Positions 45,919 to 54,338 of a stretch of DNA of 64,000 bases are shown in pieces. Every line of letters starts with the position of its first letter. Positions within the stretch are counted from its first letter, which is position 1. The translations under genes and the position numbers were made by a program. Source of the stretch: Allobosea vaviloviae (lineage in GTDB: Bacteria; Pseudomonadota; Alphaproteobacteria; Rhizobiales; Beijerinckiaceae); contig NZ_LGSZ01000028.1 in NCBI RefSeq assembly GCF_001298265.1, positions 62,001 through 126,000 of the forward strand, given 5' to 3'. The notes below the pieces were generated by a model that did no database searches, was not told the origin of the DNA, and was given only the letters and a program-made list of their open reading frames with translations.

Positions 45919-45933
45919 TGTAATAACATTACA
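45919..45933. promoter_or_regulatory. Zur-like palindrome in the leader of the ABC importer operon
   Basis: TGTAATAACATTACA is an inverted repeat with 6-bp arms in an AT-rich pocket, 76 nt before the binding-protein ATG and well downstream of the riboswitch. The shape resembles Fur-superfamily (Zur) boxes. On the minus strand a TATCAT -10-like sequence adjoins it, so it may mark a second, internal promoter. Assignment to Zur is tentative. Confidence 0.4.
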
Positions 45934-46078
45934 ATCACCTCGGGCCACAATGCGGGAGTCAGCGTACGGGATTACCCGGCCGCTTCGGAAATCAAACGAG
46001 AGGAATGTCTGTATCATCGCTAACCCCGTGATGACGGCGGAGGCTGGCGACGGACGTGCGCGACGGATCGGCGGAGAT

Positions 46079-46122
46079 GACACCCCGCCCCTTCGCGCAC
46101 GACCCATCAGGACACCCCGCCC
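46079..46122. repeat. 12-bp direct repeat, period 32 bp, in the riboswitch operon leader
   Basis: GACACCCCGCCC occurs at 46079-46090 and again at 46111-46122. The offset is close to three helical turns. The copies lie just downstream of the riboswitch in the direction of transcription. Function unknown. Confidence 0.6.
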
Positions 46123-46138
46123 GAAAGACCGTTCAGTC

Positions 46139-46330
46139 GATCAGGGCAGGTCTCCTGGCTCGCGGGTCGACGCCTGCTCCGCCCGGCCTTCCCAGCGCTG
46201 GTTGCGCCAGTGGACGATGGACGGAAGGCTCGCCGCTTACAGTTGCGGGGGCAGCCTCGGCATCAGCGCACAGGACGCGCCTCACCGAATTCCCTCTTAG
46301 CTTCGGTCGAGAACGGCCGAAGAACCTTGA
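46139..46330 (-). ncRNA. Cobalamin (adenosylcobalamin) riboswitch
   Basis: Read on the minus strand, all signature elements appear in order: GGTTCT near the start, AAGAGGGAA, GCTGCCCCCGCAACTGTAAG, CCACTGG, GGGAAGGC, and the B12 box GCGAGCCAGGAGACCTGCC at 46145-46163. This is a textbook cobalamin riboswitch and predicts that the downstream importer operon is repressed when cobalamin is plentiful. The distance from the B12 box to the first start codon (about 300 nt) is long. A 75-codon open frame across it is not a gene. Confidence 0.95.
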
Positions 46331-46387
46331 TCGCTTGTCACGATAGAGGGACTGCCGCAACCGTCAAGGGCAGCGGTGCGGTCCGGC

Positions 46388-46657
46388 TCAGTGGCGGGTG
46401 CCGCTGCTGAACGCGCCGGTACGGACCTTGTCCCCCAGCCCCTCGGCGAAGACGGCCGTCGCCTCCTCGCCATAGGTCTCGACCAAGGTGCGGAACGCGG
46501 CAAAGAGCGCTGCATGGGCCAGCGCGTCGCTGTCGAGCCCGTCCTGCTGCGCTTCGGTGAAGGCGTCTTCGACATAGCCATAGGCGACGCGGCGCGCGTC
46601 ATGGCTGTCCTCGGCCGTGGCCAGGTCAAGCGGCAGGTCGTCTGAAATGATGGACAT
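46388..46657 (-). CDS. Uncharacterised small acidic protein conserved in Hyphomicrobiales
   Basis: 89 residues, function unknown. It is mostly helical and acidic, with DAHDARRVAYGYVEDAF-like and LAHAALFAAFRTLVETYGEEATAVFAEGL segments; no signal peptide, membrane span or metal motif. Proteins of this length and pattern accompany many Hyphomicrobiales genomes. The ATG at 46657 has purine-rich sequence upstream. It lies directly upstream of the riboswitch on the same strand, 58 nt from its start, but is probably a separate unit. Confidence 0.72.
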   Translation of the reverse strand: MSIISDDLPLDLATAEDSHDARRVAYGYVEDAFTEAQQDGLDSDALAHAALFAAFRTLVETYGEEATAVFAEGLGDKVRTGAFSSGTRH

Positions 46658-46716
46658 GAAGGCGAGAACTCTGCGGCTTGCTTTTGATCGGCTTGTTGTT
46701 GCGCGAAGCTGGTTTC

Positions 46717-46735
46717 CTGGCGCGGATCGCGCCAG
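46717..46735. repeat. Perfect hairpin in the gap between two small genes
   Basis: CTGGCGCG and CGCGCCAG arms with a GAT loop lie in the 215-nt gap between the small acidic protein gene and the TIGR02301 gene. No T-run follows on either strand, so it is not a clear terminator. I see nothing else in this gap. Confidence 0.5.
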
Positions 46736-46872
46736 TTCCGGCCCGCTTCGCTACGATCGGGATTGCCAGAATCATAGGCCGTGCCAGAGCGGGACGCTAC
46801 CGCCCCCTTTAGGAAAGGTTAACGCAGCCAACCGAATCCGGTGCAAGGCCGCGGTTCGGCGCGCCCTGTCAC

Positions 46873-47295
46873 CTATCCGCCATAGCGGCTGGCCAGGACG
46901 CGCGCGAGACGCTCTCCCTCGCCGGCCAGGCGCGTCGATGCCTCCTGGCTGCCCTCGGTACAAGCGCGGTGCGTCAGCGAATAGGCCCTGAAGCCGCGAT
47001 TATACGCAGCCGTCAACCGTTCGCGCCGCGCCGGCGTGCGCCCTTCCGCCTCGACCAGCGCCGCCATCCGGTCGCGCCAGTCCTGCGCCTCCTTGCCGGC
47101 GCAGAGCGTGCGCAGATAGGCAAGCGAGCCCATGATCTCGGACAATTTGAGCAGTTGCGGCTCGTAAGGCGGCGGTGGCGGCTCGGGCGCGGGCTCCGCC
47201 GACTTGGTTGTCGCCGGCGGGCGCTGCTGCGCCAGAATGGAGCCCGGCAGCACGCCTGTCAGCACCGCGAGCAGGCACAGAGCGGCGCGCTTCAT
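46873..47295 (-). CDS. TIGR02301 family exported protein
   Basis: 140 residues. MKRAALCLLAVLTGVLPGSILAQ is a signal peptide. A Pro-rich linker (about 25-45) follows, then the family core LLKLSEIMGSLAYLRTLCAG, WRDRMAALVEAEGRTPARRERLTAAYNRGFRAYSL and THRACTEGSQEA, with two cysteines that may pair. The family is restricted to alphaproteobacteria and has no known function. Its ATG overlaps the NUDIX stop as ATGA (47292-47295), so the two are translationally coupled. Confidence 0.85.
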   Translation of the reverse strand: MKRAALCLLAVLTGVLPGSILAQQRPPATTKSAEPAPEPPPPPYEPQLLKLSEIMGSLAYLRTLCAGKEAQDWRDRMAALVEAEGRTPARRERLTAAYNRGFRAYSLTHRACTEGSQEASTRLAGEGERLARVLASRYGG

Positions 47296-47774
47296 GCGCG
47301 GGTCCCGGCATCGAGCAGGATCATGCGAGCCCGGCGCAGCACATCGGCGAGTTCGCGCGTCGTCGCCAGCCCGCCGAGCTTCAACGGATCGGCCCACATC
47401 ACCGCGCCCGCCTCCGGCCCGGTTTGCGGCTCGCCCGAGAGCCATTCACCCACGAAAGACGCGACGACGAAATGATGCGTGGCCTTGCCTGCGCCATCGC
47501 GGCCGAAGATCTCGACATGGCGGTTGAAGCCGACGATGCGCGCGCTGACGCCGACCTCCTCCTGCAGTTCGCGCAAGGCCGCCTCTTCAAGCGTTTCGCC
47601 GACCTCGACCTTTCCTCCCGGCAATGACCAGAGCTGGTCGGCGGGCGGCTTCGTGCGCGTCGCGAGCAGGACCTTGCCGTCCCGGAACACGGCGACGGAG
47701 GCCGCCAGCACCGGCCGCATCGGCGCCTTTCCCGTCGCCGGGAAGCGGATGACCTGACCGCCCTCGCCGCTCAT
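47292..47774 (-). CDS. NUDIX hydrolase
   Basis: 160 residues. The NUDIX box is complete: GGKVEVGETLEEAALRELQEEVGV (about 55-78), with the REUXEE core metal-binding glutamates. AASVAVFRDGKVLLATR precedes it, as in MutT-like pyrophosphohydrolases of ADP-ribose or nucleotide sanitation. The substrate is not predictable. The ATG at 47774 is chosen over the longer frame, which would reach the SDR gene. It is coupled to the TIGR02301 gene. Confidence 0.92.
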   Translation of the reverse strand: MSGEGGQVIRFPATGKAPMRPVLAASVAVFRDGKVLLATRTKPPADQLWSLPGGKVEVGETLEEAALRELQEEVGVSARIVGFNRHVEIFGRDGAGKATHHFVVASFVGEWLSGEPQTGPEAGAVMWADPLKLGGLATTRELADVLRRARMILLDAGTRA

Positions 47775-47790
47775 CGTCAGACCCCCGCAC

Positions 47791-48567
47791 TCATACGTGC
47801 TGCCCACCATTGATATGCAGTTCGGCGCCCGTGACGTAGCTCGACGCGTCGGTGCAGAGGAAATGGATCGCGCGGGCCACCTCCTCGGTCTTGCCGAGCC
47901 GCCCGAGCGGCAGGGTCGCGACGATCTTTTCCGTGCCGGGCGAGAGGATGGCCGTGTCGATCTCGCCTGGCGAGATCGAATTGACGCGGATGCCCAGCGG
48001 CCCGAAATCCGACGCCATTTCGCGGGTCAGGCTGGCAAGGGCCGCCTTCGAGGTCGCGTAGGCCGCGCCAGCGAAGGGATGCACGCGCGAGCCCGCGATC
48101 GAGGTGACGTTGACGATCGCGCCCTTGGCGGTCGTCAGCTCGTCGAGCAGGCCGCGCGCCAGCATGATCGGCGCGAAGAAATTGACCTGGAAGACCTTGT
48201 GCCAGTCGTTGAACGAGGTCGTCGCCGCACCCAGCCTTGCGCCCTCCGGCCCCTTCGGCGAGATGCCCGCATTGTTGACCAGCGCATTGAGCTTGCCGCC
48301 CTCGGCCGCAAGCCGTTTCTTGATCTCGGCGATGCCGCGCATCGTGTCCTCGGGGTCGCCGAGATCGATCTGGACATGGTCGTCGGCGCCGGAAGGCCAG
48401 GGACATTTGTCGGAGAAGGCCTGGCGCGAGCAGGACAGGATGCGCCAGCCCGCCATCGCGAACTGCATCACGGTGGCGTGGCCGATGCCGCGACTCGCTC
48501 CCGTCAGCAGCATGACCGGGCGCTTGCCCGCCTCGGTCTTGGGGAAGTTGAATACGGGCATCGCCAT
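47791..48567 (-). CDS. Short-chain dehydrogenase/reductase
   Basis: 258 residues, classical SDR. TGASRGIGHATVMQF is the cofactor loop, NALVNNAGI the NNAG motif, VNVTSIAG the catalytic serine strand and YATSKAAL the Tyr-Lys pair. GEIDTAIL follows as the usual PG motif region. The cofactor and substrate are unknown. ATG 48567 is preferred; a TTG at 48585 overlapping the pdxH stop would add six residues. It lies in a row with pdxH upstream and NUDIX downstream, an arrangement common in the order. Confidence 0.92.
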   Translation of the reverse strand: MAMPVFNFPKTEAGKRPVMLLTGASRGIGHATVMQFAMAGWRILSCSRQAFSDKCPWPSGADDHVQIDLGDPEDTMRGIAEIKKRLAAEGGKLNALVNNAGISPKGPEGARLGAATTSFNDWHKVFQVNFFAPIMLARGLLDELTTAKGAIVNVTSIAGSRVHPFAGAAYATSKAALASLTREMASDFGPLGIRVNSISPGEIDTAILSPGTEKIVATLPLGRLGKTEEVARAIHFLCTDASSYVTGAELHINGGQHV

Positions 48568-48581
48568 CTGGCTTTTGATCC

Positions 48582-49196
48582 TCAAGGGTACAAGCGGGCA
48601 CGCGCCCAGGGCTCGCCGGCGGAGGCGCGGCGGAAAACGACACGGTCATGCAGCCGGAAGGCGCCATCCTTCCAGAACTCGAGATAGACCGGCGTGATGC
48701 GGAAGCCGGTCCAATGCGGCGGCCGCGGGATCGTGCCCAGCCCGAACTTCGCGGCCTGGACGGCCACAGCCTTTTCCAGCGCGAAACGGCTTTCCAGCGG
48801 GCGCGACTGCTGCGAGGCCCAGGCGCCGATGCGGCTGTCGCGCGGGCGTGACTGAAAATAGGCGTCGGCCATCTCCTCGCTGACGATTGAGACGTGGCCG
48901 CGAATGCGGATCTGGCGGCGCAAGCTCTTCCAGTGGAACAGGGCGGCAGCCTTCGGCTGGCCGAGCAGTTCCTCGCCCTTCTGGCTCTGCGTGTTGGTGT
49001 AGAAGACGAAATCCTCGCCGTCGCGCCCATTCAGAAGCACCATCCGGCTGTTGGGCATGCCGTCGGCATCGACCGTCGAGAGCGCCATCGCGTGGGGATC
49101 GTTGGGTTCGGACGTCTTCGCTTCGTCGAACCAGACCTGAAACAGCGCGAAAGGATCCTGCTCCGCCGTGAAGTCACCGCTCGTTAACCGTTCCAC
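48582..49196 (-). CDS. pdxH: Pyridoxamine 5'-phosphate oxidase
   Basis: 204 residues. FMN-binding and catalytic segments [48 protein letters not shown] and the C-terminal [17 protein letters not shown] end typical of PdxH are present. The enzyme oxidises pyridoxamine/pyridoxine phosphate to PLP with FMN and oxygen. The start is a GTG at 49196, which gives the usual family N-terminus. It is divergent from the lipoprotein gene at 49325, with a 128-nt shared promoter region. Confidence 0.95.
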   Translation of the reverse strand: MERLTSGDFTAEQDPFALFQVWFDEAKTSEPNDPHAMALSTVDADGMPNSRMVLLNGRDGEDFVFYTNTQSQKGEELLGQPKAAALFHWKSLRRQIRIRGHVSIVSEEMADAYFQSRPRDSRIGAWASQQSRPLESRFALEKAVAVQAAKFGLGTIPRPPHWTGFRITPVYLEFWKDGAFRLHDRVVFRRASAGEPWARARLYP

Positions 49197-49324
49197 GTGT
49201 CTAATCCTCGTTGAATTGGGGTGTTGCGTTTGGGCGAGCGCGAGCGGTGATCTTGGTCAAATCGACACGACTATATAGGGCAGCGACGGGAGCGTTCCAA
49301 AGCCTTCCGCGGCGCGCTCCCGCT

Positions 49325-49786
49325 ATGCGCCGAATCGCTGCCGTGGGCGCCGCCTGCCTTGGCCTCATCGGCGCCGGGTGCTCCGTCTCCTTTCCGATTC
49401 TGGGCCTCTCGAGCAAGGCCGAGGACGAGGTCGTCACGACCTCATCCGTGCTGCCGGCGCGGGGCTCCTCCAAGCCGGGCGCGCTGGCCTCGCTCGCCTC
49501 CGAACTCGGCCCCGAAGATATGAGGCGCGCCGACGGTGCCATGGCGGTCGCGCTCGATCCGCAAGGCAACGGCGCCGCCGTCTCCTGGGACAACCCGCAA
49601 AGCGGCGTGAAGGGCTCCTTCATTCCCGTCGGCGGCCCGTTCCTGCGCTCCGACGAGATCTGCCGCGCCTTCATCGCCAGCGTGCAGACGCAGACAAAAC
49701 CTGCCAAGCTCCAGGGAACTGCCTGCCGGCCGTCGGGCGGGGAATGGTTGGTCAAGGACATAGAGCCCTGGAAGGGCTCGATCTGA
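49325..49786 (+). CDS. RT0821/Lpp0805-type surface lipoprotein
   Basis: 153 residues. MRRIAAVGAACLGLIGAGC is a lipoprotein signal with cysteine 19 as the lipidation site. The C-terminal domain has the family pattern LDPQGNGAAVSWDNPQSGVKGSF and IPVGGPFLRSDEICRAFIASV. Such proteins are outer-membrane or periplasmic lipoproteins of unknown role in alphaproteobacteria and Legionella. The ATG at 49325 is chosen because it begins the signal; the open frame starts earlier at 49211. Confidence 0.85.
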   Translation: MRRIAAVGAACLGLIGAGCSVSFPILGLSSKAEDEVVTTSSVLPARGSSKPGALASLASELGPEDMRRADGAMAVALDPQGNGAAVSWDNPQSGVKGSFIPVGGPFLRSDEICRAFIASVQTQTKPAKLQGTACRPSGGEWLVKDIEPWKGSI

Positions 49787-49929
49787 TAGCGGCTGCTGTC
49801 GTCGGCCAATATCCTGCGTCGCCAGCTGTTGCGTTCAGGCCACACCATTCCCAGATAAGGCTTGGAGATCAGGATCGGCCTTCGCCTTCGTCGCGGCCGG
49901 CCTCTCAGCAGTGCCAATGGGGTTCATGA

Positions 49930-50856
49930 ATGCGCGACCCGTATCAGATTTTGGGTGTCGCCCGCACGGCGACAGAAGCGGAGATCAAGAAGGCCTATCG
50001 CCGCCGCGCCAAGGATCTGCATCCCGACCGCAACCGGGACGATCCCAAGGCCCAGGACCGCTTCTCGGAGCTCAACGGCGCCTATGAGATCGTCGGCGAC
50101 GAAGCCAAGCGCAAGCAGTTCGACGCCGGCCAGATCGACGCCGAGGGCAAGCCGAAATTCCAGGGCTTCGAGGGCATGGGCGCAGGCCGCGGCGGCCGCG
50201 CCGGCGGCTTCGAATTCAATTTCGGCCAGGGAGGCCGGGGCCATCCCTTTGGCGCGGGAGCGGGCGCGGGTGCGGGCGCTGGTTTCGATCCCGCCGACAT
50301 CTTCGGCTCGCTCTTCGGCGATGCTGCCCGGCGCCAGGGCCAGGCCCGCGCCGAGGCGCACAAGCCGCCGGAGCAGAGCTTCACGCTGGAGGTGACGCTG
50401 GCCCAGGCGGTCTCAGGCGCGACGCGCCGCGTCCGGCTGCCGGGCGGGCGCGAGGTCGAGGTCACGATTCCCGAGGGCGTCACCGACGGCAAGGTGATGC
50501 GTCTGCGTGGTCTCGGCCAGACCGACCCGCATTCGGGCCAGACCGGCGACGTGCTGATGACGATCAAGGTCAAGCCGGATCCGCGCTTCGTCGCCGAGGG
50601 CAACGATTTGCGCACGCGGGTCACCGTTCCGCTTGCGCAGGCAGTGCTGGGCGGGCCGATCCATGTCCCGACCCTGACCGGCACGGTGGAGATGAAGATC
50701 CCGCCGCTGACGGGCACGACCCGCTCGTTCCGCCTGCGCGGCAAGGGGCTGAAGGCCGAAGGCGGCGCGGCCGGCGACCTCTTCGTCGCCATCGACATCG
50801 AGATGCCAGAGAGCGATGCCGAGCTGACGGCGCTGATGAAGGCACGGGCAGAATAG
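49930..50856 (+). CDS. DnaJ family co-chaperone (CbpA-like)
   Basis: 308 residues. The J domain (1-65) has the HPD motif at 31-33 in DLHPDRN. A Gly-rich linker with a GAGAGAGAG run follows (about 78-120), then two C-terminal substrate-binding domains ([20 protein letters not shown] and [23 protein letters not shown]). No zinc-finger cysteines are present, which makes it the CbpA/DjlB type rather than DnaJ itself. It stimulates the Hsp70 ATPase DnaK and binds clients. It is 143 nt downstream of the lipoprotein gene and 124 nt upstream of fabI. Confidence 0.93.
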   Translation: MRDPYQILGVARTATEAEIKKAYRRRAKDLHPDRNRDDPKAQDRFSELNGAYEIVGDEAKRKQFDAGQIDAEGKPKFQGFEGMGAGRGGRAGGFEFNFGQGGRGHPFGAGAGAGAGAGFDPADIFGSLFGDAARRQGQARAEAHKPPEQSFTLEVTLAQAVSGATRRVRLPGGREVEVTIPEGVTDGKVMRLRGLGQTDPHSGQTGDVLMTIKVKPDPRFVAEGNDLRTRVTVPLAQAVLGGPIHVPTLTGTVEMKIPPLTGTTRSFRLRGKGLKAEGGAAGDLFVAIDIEMPESDAELTALMKARAE

Positions 50857-50980
50857 GGCACGCAGCGCAAGCCGGCGCTGCGGCTGCCACCCGGCGCATG
50901 CCATCGGCAAAACCGGTTTCCACTTTTCTTCGCCATGTTCTAAGAGACCCCCTCAACTTTATCCAGTTCGCGGGTCCCAG

Positions 50981-51823
50981 ATGCCTGATTCCAACGCCGC
51001 CGCCCTGCCGACCGCCAATCTGCTCAAGGGCAAGCGGGGCCTCGTCATGGGCGTCGCCAACAACCGCTCGATCGCTTGGGGTATCGCGAAAGCCGCCGCC
51101 GATGCCGGCGCCGAGCTCGCCTTCACCTATCAGGGCGATGCCCTGAAGAAGCGCGTCGAGCCGCTGGCCAAGCAGCTTGGCGGCCATGTCGTCGGCCATT
51201 GCGACGTCACCGATTCCGCCTCGATCGACTCAGTCTTCGCCGAGATCGAAAAGCTCTGGGGCAAGCTCGACTTCGTCGTCCACTGCATCGCCTTCTCCGA
51301 CAAGGACGAACTGACCGGGCGCTATGTCGAGACCACGGAAGCCAACTTCACCAAGTCGCTGCTGATTTCCTGCTACTCCTTCACCGCCGTAACCCAGCGC
51401 GCCGAGAAGCTGATGACCGATGGCGGCTCGATGCTGACGCTGACCTATTACGGCGCCGAGAAATGGATGCCGCACTACAACGTCATGGGCGTCGCCAAGG
51501 CCGCCCTGGAGTCGAGCGTGCAGTATCTGGCGGCCGATCTCGGCCCTTCGAAGATCCGCGTCAACGCGATCTCGGCCGGGCCGATCAAGACGCTGGCCGC
51601 CTCCGGCATCGGCGATTTCCGCTACATCCTGCGCTGGAACGAATACAATTCGCCGCTGCGCCGCACGGTCACGATCGAGGAGGTCGGCGAGACCGCCGTG
51701 TTCCTCGTTTCCGACATGTCGCGTGGCATCACCGGCGAAATCCTGCATGTCGATGCCGGCTACCACGTCGTCGGCATGAAGGTGCCGACCGCCCCGGACA
51801 TCTCGCTCGACAAGGGCGAGTGA
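50981..51823 (+). CDS. fabI: Enoyl-ACP reductase (NADH), FabI
   Basis: 280 residues. GLVMGVANNRSIAWGIAKAAADAGAEL is the divergent FabI cofactor loop, and YYGAEKWMPHYNVMGVAKAALE has the Tyr-x6-Tyr-x6-Lys catalytic arrangement, with the second Tyr and the Lys active. RVNAISAGPIKTLAASGIGDF follows. It completes each elongation cycle of fatty-acid synthesis. The ATG is preceded by purine-poor sequence, but the N-terminus fits the family. It converges with the folate genes. Confidence 0.96.
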   Translation: MPDSNAAALPTANLLKGKRGLVMGVANNRSIAWGIAKAAADAGAELAFTYQGDALKKRVEPLAKQLGGHVVGHCDVTDSASIDSVFAEIEKLWGKLDFVVHCIAFSDKDELTGRYVETTEANFTKSLLISCYSFTAVTQRAEKLMTDGGSMLTLTYYGAEKWMPHYNVMGVAKAALESSVQYLAADLGPSKIRVNAISAGPIKTLAASGIGDFRYILRWNEYNSPLRRTVTIEEVGETAVFLVSDMSRGITGEILHVDAGYHVVGMKVPTAPDISLDKGE

Positions 51824-51860
51824 CGACGAGCAGGTTCCGCCTGTCGCGAAACCGGCGGCA

Positions 51861-52373
51861 TCAGCCCAGAGCGTCCCGCAGCCTCGTCGTCTCCTCTTCG
51901 TCCAGAACGACGTCGCTGGTCTCGATCGCCGCCTTCAGCGCGGCGACGCTGCGCCCGCCGATCATGAGGTCGGGCGCGATCTCGGCCAGGGGCACGAGAA
52001 CGAAGCCGCGCGCCGCCAGGCGCGGATGCGGCAGTTGCAGGCTGGGCCGGTCGGTCACGAGTTCGCCGAAGGTCAGGATGTCGATGTCGAGCGTCCGTGG
52101 TCCCCAGCGCTCGCGCCGCTCGCGTCCGCTGGCCTGTTCGATCTCCATGCAGAGATTGAGCAATTCGACCTCGCCGAGATCGGTCGACAGCAGCGCCGCC
52201 ATGTTCAGGAAATCGGGCTGCTCGACGATGCCCCAGGGCTTGGTCCGGTAGACCGACGAAAAGCGGCGCAGCTCGACTGCAGGATGACCGGCGAAGCTGT
52301 GCAGCGCCGCAACGAAGGATTGCAGCGGATCGCCGAGATTGCCGCCCAGCCCGAGCGCGGCCTCAGTTCTCAC
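51861..52373 (-). CDS. folK: 2-amino-4-hydroxy-6-hydroxymethyldihydropteridine diphosphokinase
   Basis: 170 residues. LGLGGNLGDPLQSF, SSVYRTKPWGIVEQPDFLNMAAL and the catalytic RERWGPRTLDIDILTF with LQLPHPRLAARGFVLVPLAEIAP are the HPPK signature. The enzyme transfers pyrophosphate from ATP in folate synthesis. The GTG start lies inside the folB reading frame (11-nt overlap), so folB and folK are translationally coupled. It is the last gene of folP-folB-folK. Confidence 0.95.
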   Translation of the reverse strand: MRTEAALGLGGNLGDPLQSFVAALHSFAGHPAVELRRFSSVYRTKPWGIVEQPDFLNMAALLSTDLGEVELLNLCMEIEQASGRERRERWGPRTLDIDILTFGELVTDRPSLQLPHPRLAARGFVLVPLAEIAPDLMIGGRSVAALKAAIETSDVVLDEEETTRLRDALG

Positions 52374-52737
52374 GCCGATAGCTCAACGTGATGCCGACGC
52401 TGGCGAGCGTGGCGTGGATCGGCGGGGCGGGCTTGCGCAAGGTGACCTCGACGCGCGTCACGGGCGGAAAGCCGTCGAGGACCGCCAGGGCGACAGCGCG
52501 CGCCGCAGCCTCGAGCAGGTTGAAGCGGCTTGTGGTGAAGACCTCCGTCACAACGCCCACGACCTTGCCGTAGTTCACGGTATCGGCGAGCGCGTCGCTG
52601 ATGGCGGAAGCACGCAGGTCGACCTCCAGCGCCAGATCGAGCACGAAGCGCTGGCCCAGCCGCTCCTCCTCGGAGAAGAAGCCGTGATAGGCGTAGATAT
52701 CGAGCTTCTCGATCAGGATGATGCCGGTTTCGCTCAC
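52363..52737 (-). CDS. folB: Dihydroneopterin aldolase
   Basis: 124 residues, standard length. KLDIYAYHGFFSEEERLGQRFVLDLAL and LADTVNYGKVVGVV carry the substrate-binding residues, with LLEAAARAVA the catalytic region and the ending VTLRKPAPPI the conserved Lys. It makes 6-hydroxymethyl-dihydropterin from dihydroneopterin. The start GTG overlaps the folP stop as GTGA (52734-52737). Confidence 0.95.
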   Translation of the reverse strand: MSETGIILIEKLDIYAYHGFFSEEERLGQRFVLDLALEVDLRASAISDALADTVNYGKVVGVVTEVFTTSRFNLLEAAARAVALAVLDGFPPVTRVEVTLRKPAPPIHATLASVGITLSYRREN

Positions 52738-53579
52738 GGGCGGGACTCCAGGGGCTGTGAGATGGCAGCCCAGACCTTGAACGCCTGCGCATGTTGGCCG
52801 ATGTCGTGGGCGCGGATGATGGCCGCTCCCTGTGTCGCCCCGTAGAGATGGGCGGCGACGCTGCCGATGACGCGCTCAGCCGGGACGCTCTGGCCTGTGA
52901 TGACGCCGATCACCGATTTGCGGGATGCGCCGAGCAGGATCGGACAGCCGAGTTCACGCAACCGGCCCAGTTCGCGGATCAGCCGCACCGACTGCTCCGG
53001 CGTCTTGCCGAACAGGCCGATGCCGGGATCGACCACGATCTGCTCGCGCGGTACGCCGACCGCCAGCGCGATCGAAATCGAGCGCTCGAGGAAGCGTAGT
53101 ACGTCCGACAGAATGTCGAGCGCGGGATCGATGGTCTCGCGATTGTGCATCAGGATGATCGGCGCGCCATGCCTGGCGGCGACACCGGCGATCGCCGGAT
53201 CGCGCTGGGCGCCCCAGACGTCGTTGACGATCGAGGCGCCGGCCGCCAGCGCGGCCTGTGCGACCTCGGCCTTCCAACTGTCGATCGAGAGCGGCGTCGC
53301 GATCCGTTCGCGCAAGCCCTTGATCACCGGCAGGACGCGTCCGAGTTCTGTCGCGGCATCGAGAGGAGCGTGGCCTGGCCGGGTCGATTCACCGCCGATA
53401 TCGATGATGTCGGCGCCGTCCGCGGCCAGTTTTTCGCCATGAGCGATTGCATCCGCGGCATTGCGCAGCATTCCGCCGTCGGAAAAGGAATCCGGCGTGA
53501 TGTTGACGATGCCCATCAGCAGCGGTGCGGCGTCGAGGGCGAGCCTGCGACCATCAGGCAAAGTGAGAGCCGGCGGCAT
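52734..53579 (-). CDS. folP: Dihydropteroate synthase
   Basis: 281 residues. LLMGIVNITPDSFSDGG, IDIGGESTRPGH, PLSIDSWKAEVAQAAL, IVNDVWG and VDPGIGLFGKT are the conserved DHPS loops. It joins p-aminobenzoate to the pterin pyrophosphate and is the target of sulfonamides. It is the first gene of the folP-folB-folK unit and is divergent from the phosphatase gene at 53732 (152-nt intergenic). Confidence 0.96.
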   Translation of the reverse strand: MPPALTLPDGRRLALDAAPLLMGIVNITPDSFSDGGMLRNAADAIAHGEKLAADGADIIDIGGESTRPGHAPLDAATELGRVLPVIKGLRERIATPLSIDSWKAEVAQAALAAGASIVNDVWGAQRDPAIAGVAARHGAPIILMHNRETIDPALDILSDVLRFLERSISIALAVGVPREQIVVDPGIGLFGKTPEQSVRLIRELGRLRELGCPILLGASRKSVIGVITGQSVPAERVIGSVAAHLYGATQGAAIIRAHDIGQHAQAFKVWAAISQPLESRP

Positions 53580-53731
53580 GAAGGATCATCCGGGGTGCGA
53601 AGAGCCGCCTATAGACCGACCATCGGCGACAGGCCAATGGAAAGCGATCGCCGCAGCCATGGCGGCGGCGCATGGCGCCGATCCGGCACGACGCTTTGAC
53701 GCCGCGCCCGGCAGCGTGCAGAAGCCCGGAC

Positions 53732-54328
53732 ATGCTCCCGATCACGCTCCCGCACCGGCTCATCCTCATCCGCCATGGCGAGACCGACTGGAATCGCGAG
53801 GGCCGCCTGCAGGGCGGCCAGGACATTCCCCTCAACGATCTCGGCAGGACGCAGGCGGCCGAGGCGGCGCAGCGGCTGCGCGCGCTGGAGCCCGGCTTCG
53901 CGGCGCTGGATTTCATCGGCTCGCCGATGCAGCGCGCCCGCGAGACGATGGACATTCTGCGTGCCGAGCTCGATCTGGCGCCGGGCGCCTACCGCCTCGA
54001 TGACCGGCTGAAGGAGCTGACCTTCGGCTCCTGGGAAGGCTTCACCTGGCGCGACATCCGCAAGGCCGAGCGCGAGCAGGCTCAGCTCCGCGAGCGCGAC
54101 AAATGGAGCTTCGTGCCGCCCGGCGGCGAAAGCTACGGCATGCTGGCGAAGCGCGTCCGGCCCGTGCTGGAGGACCTCCAGCGCGAGACCGTCATCGTCA
54201 GCCATGGCGGCGTCGCCCGTGCCATCCTGGCACTGGTCGGCGCGGTGCCGCCGCAGAAGGCCGCGCTGGTCGAGATCTGGCAGGGCAAGATCCTGACCGT
54301 CACCGGCAATCGCGCCGACTGGGTCTAG
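53732..54328 (+). CDS. Histidine phosphatase family protein (phosphoglycerate mutase-like)
   Basis: 198 residues. The catalytic RHGETDWNREGRLQGGQDIPL loop starts near residue 14, the acidic partner is in LKELTFGSWEGF, and the second histidine is in VIVSHGGVARA. These features fit the GpmB/CobC branch of the family, which acts on small phosphoesters or RNA ends; the exact substrate is unknown. ATG 53732 is chosen from several; it starts just before the first strand. It converges with the ribB gene. Confidence 0.9.
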   Translation: MLPITLPHRLILIRHGETDWNREGRLQGGQDIPLNDLGRTQAAEAAQRLRALEPGFAALDFIGSPMQRARETMDILRAELDLAPGAYRLDDRLKELTFGSWEGFTWRDIRKAEREQAQLRERDKWSFVPPGGESYGMLAKRVRPVLEDLQRETVIVSHGGVARAILALVGAVPPQKAALVEIWQGKILTVTGNRADWV

Positions 54329-54338
54329 CAGGCCCGGC

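Noticed and set aside
46133-46360. 75-codon minus-strand open frame
   Set aside because: It is the cobalamin riboswitch read as protein; conserved positions follow RNA elements, not codons.
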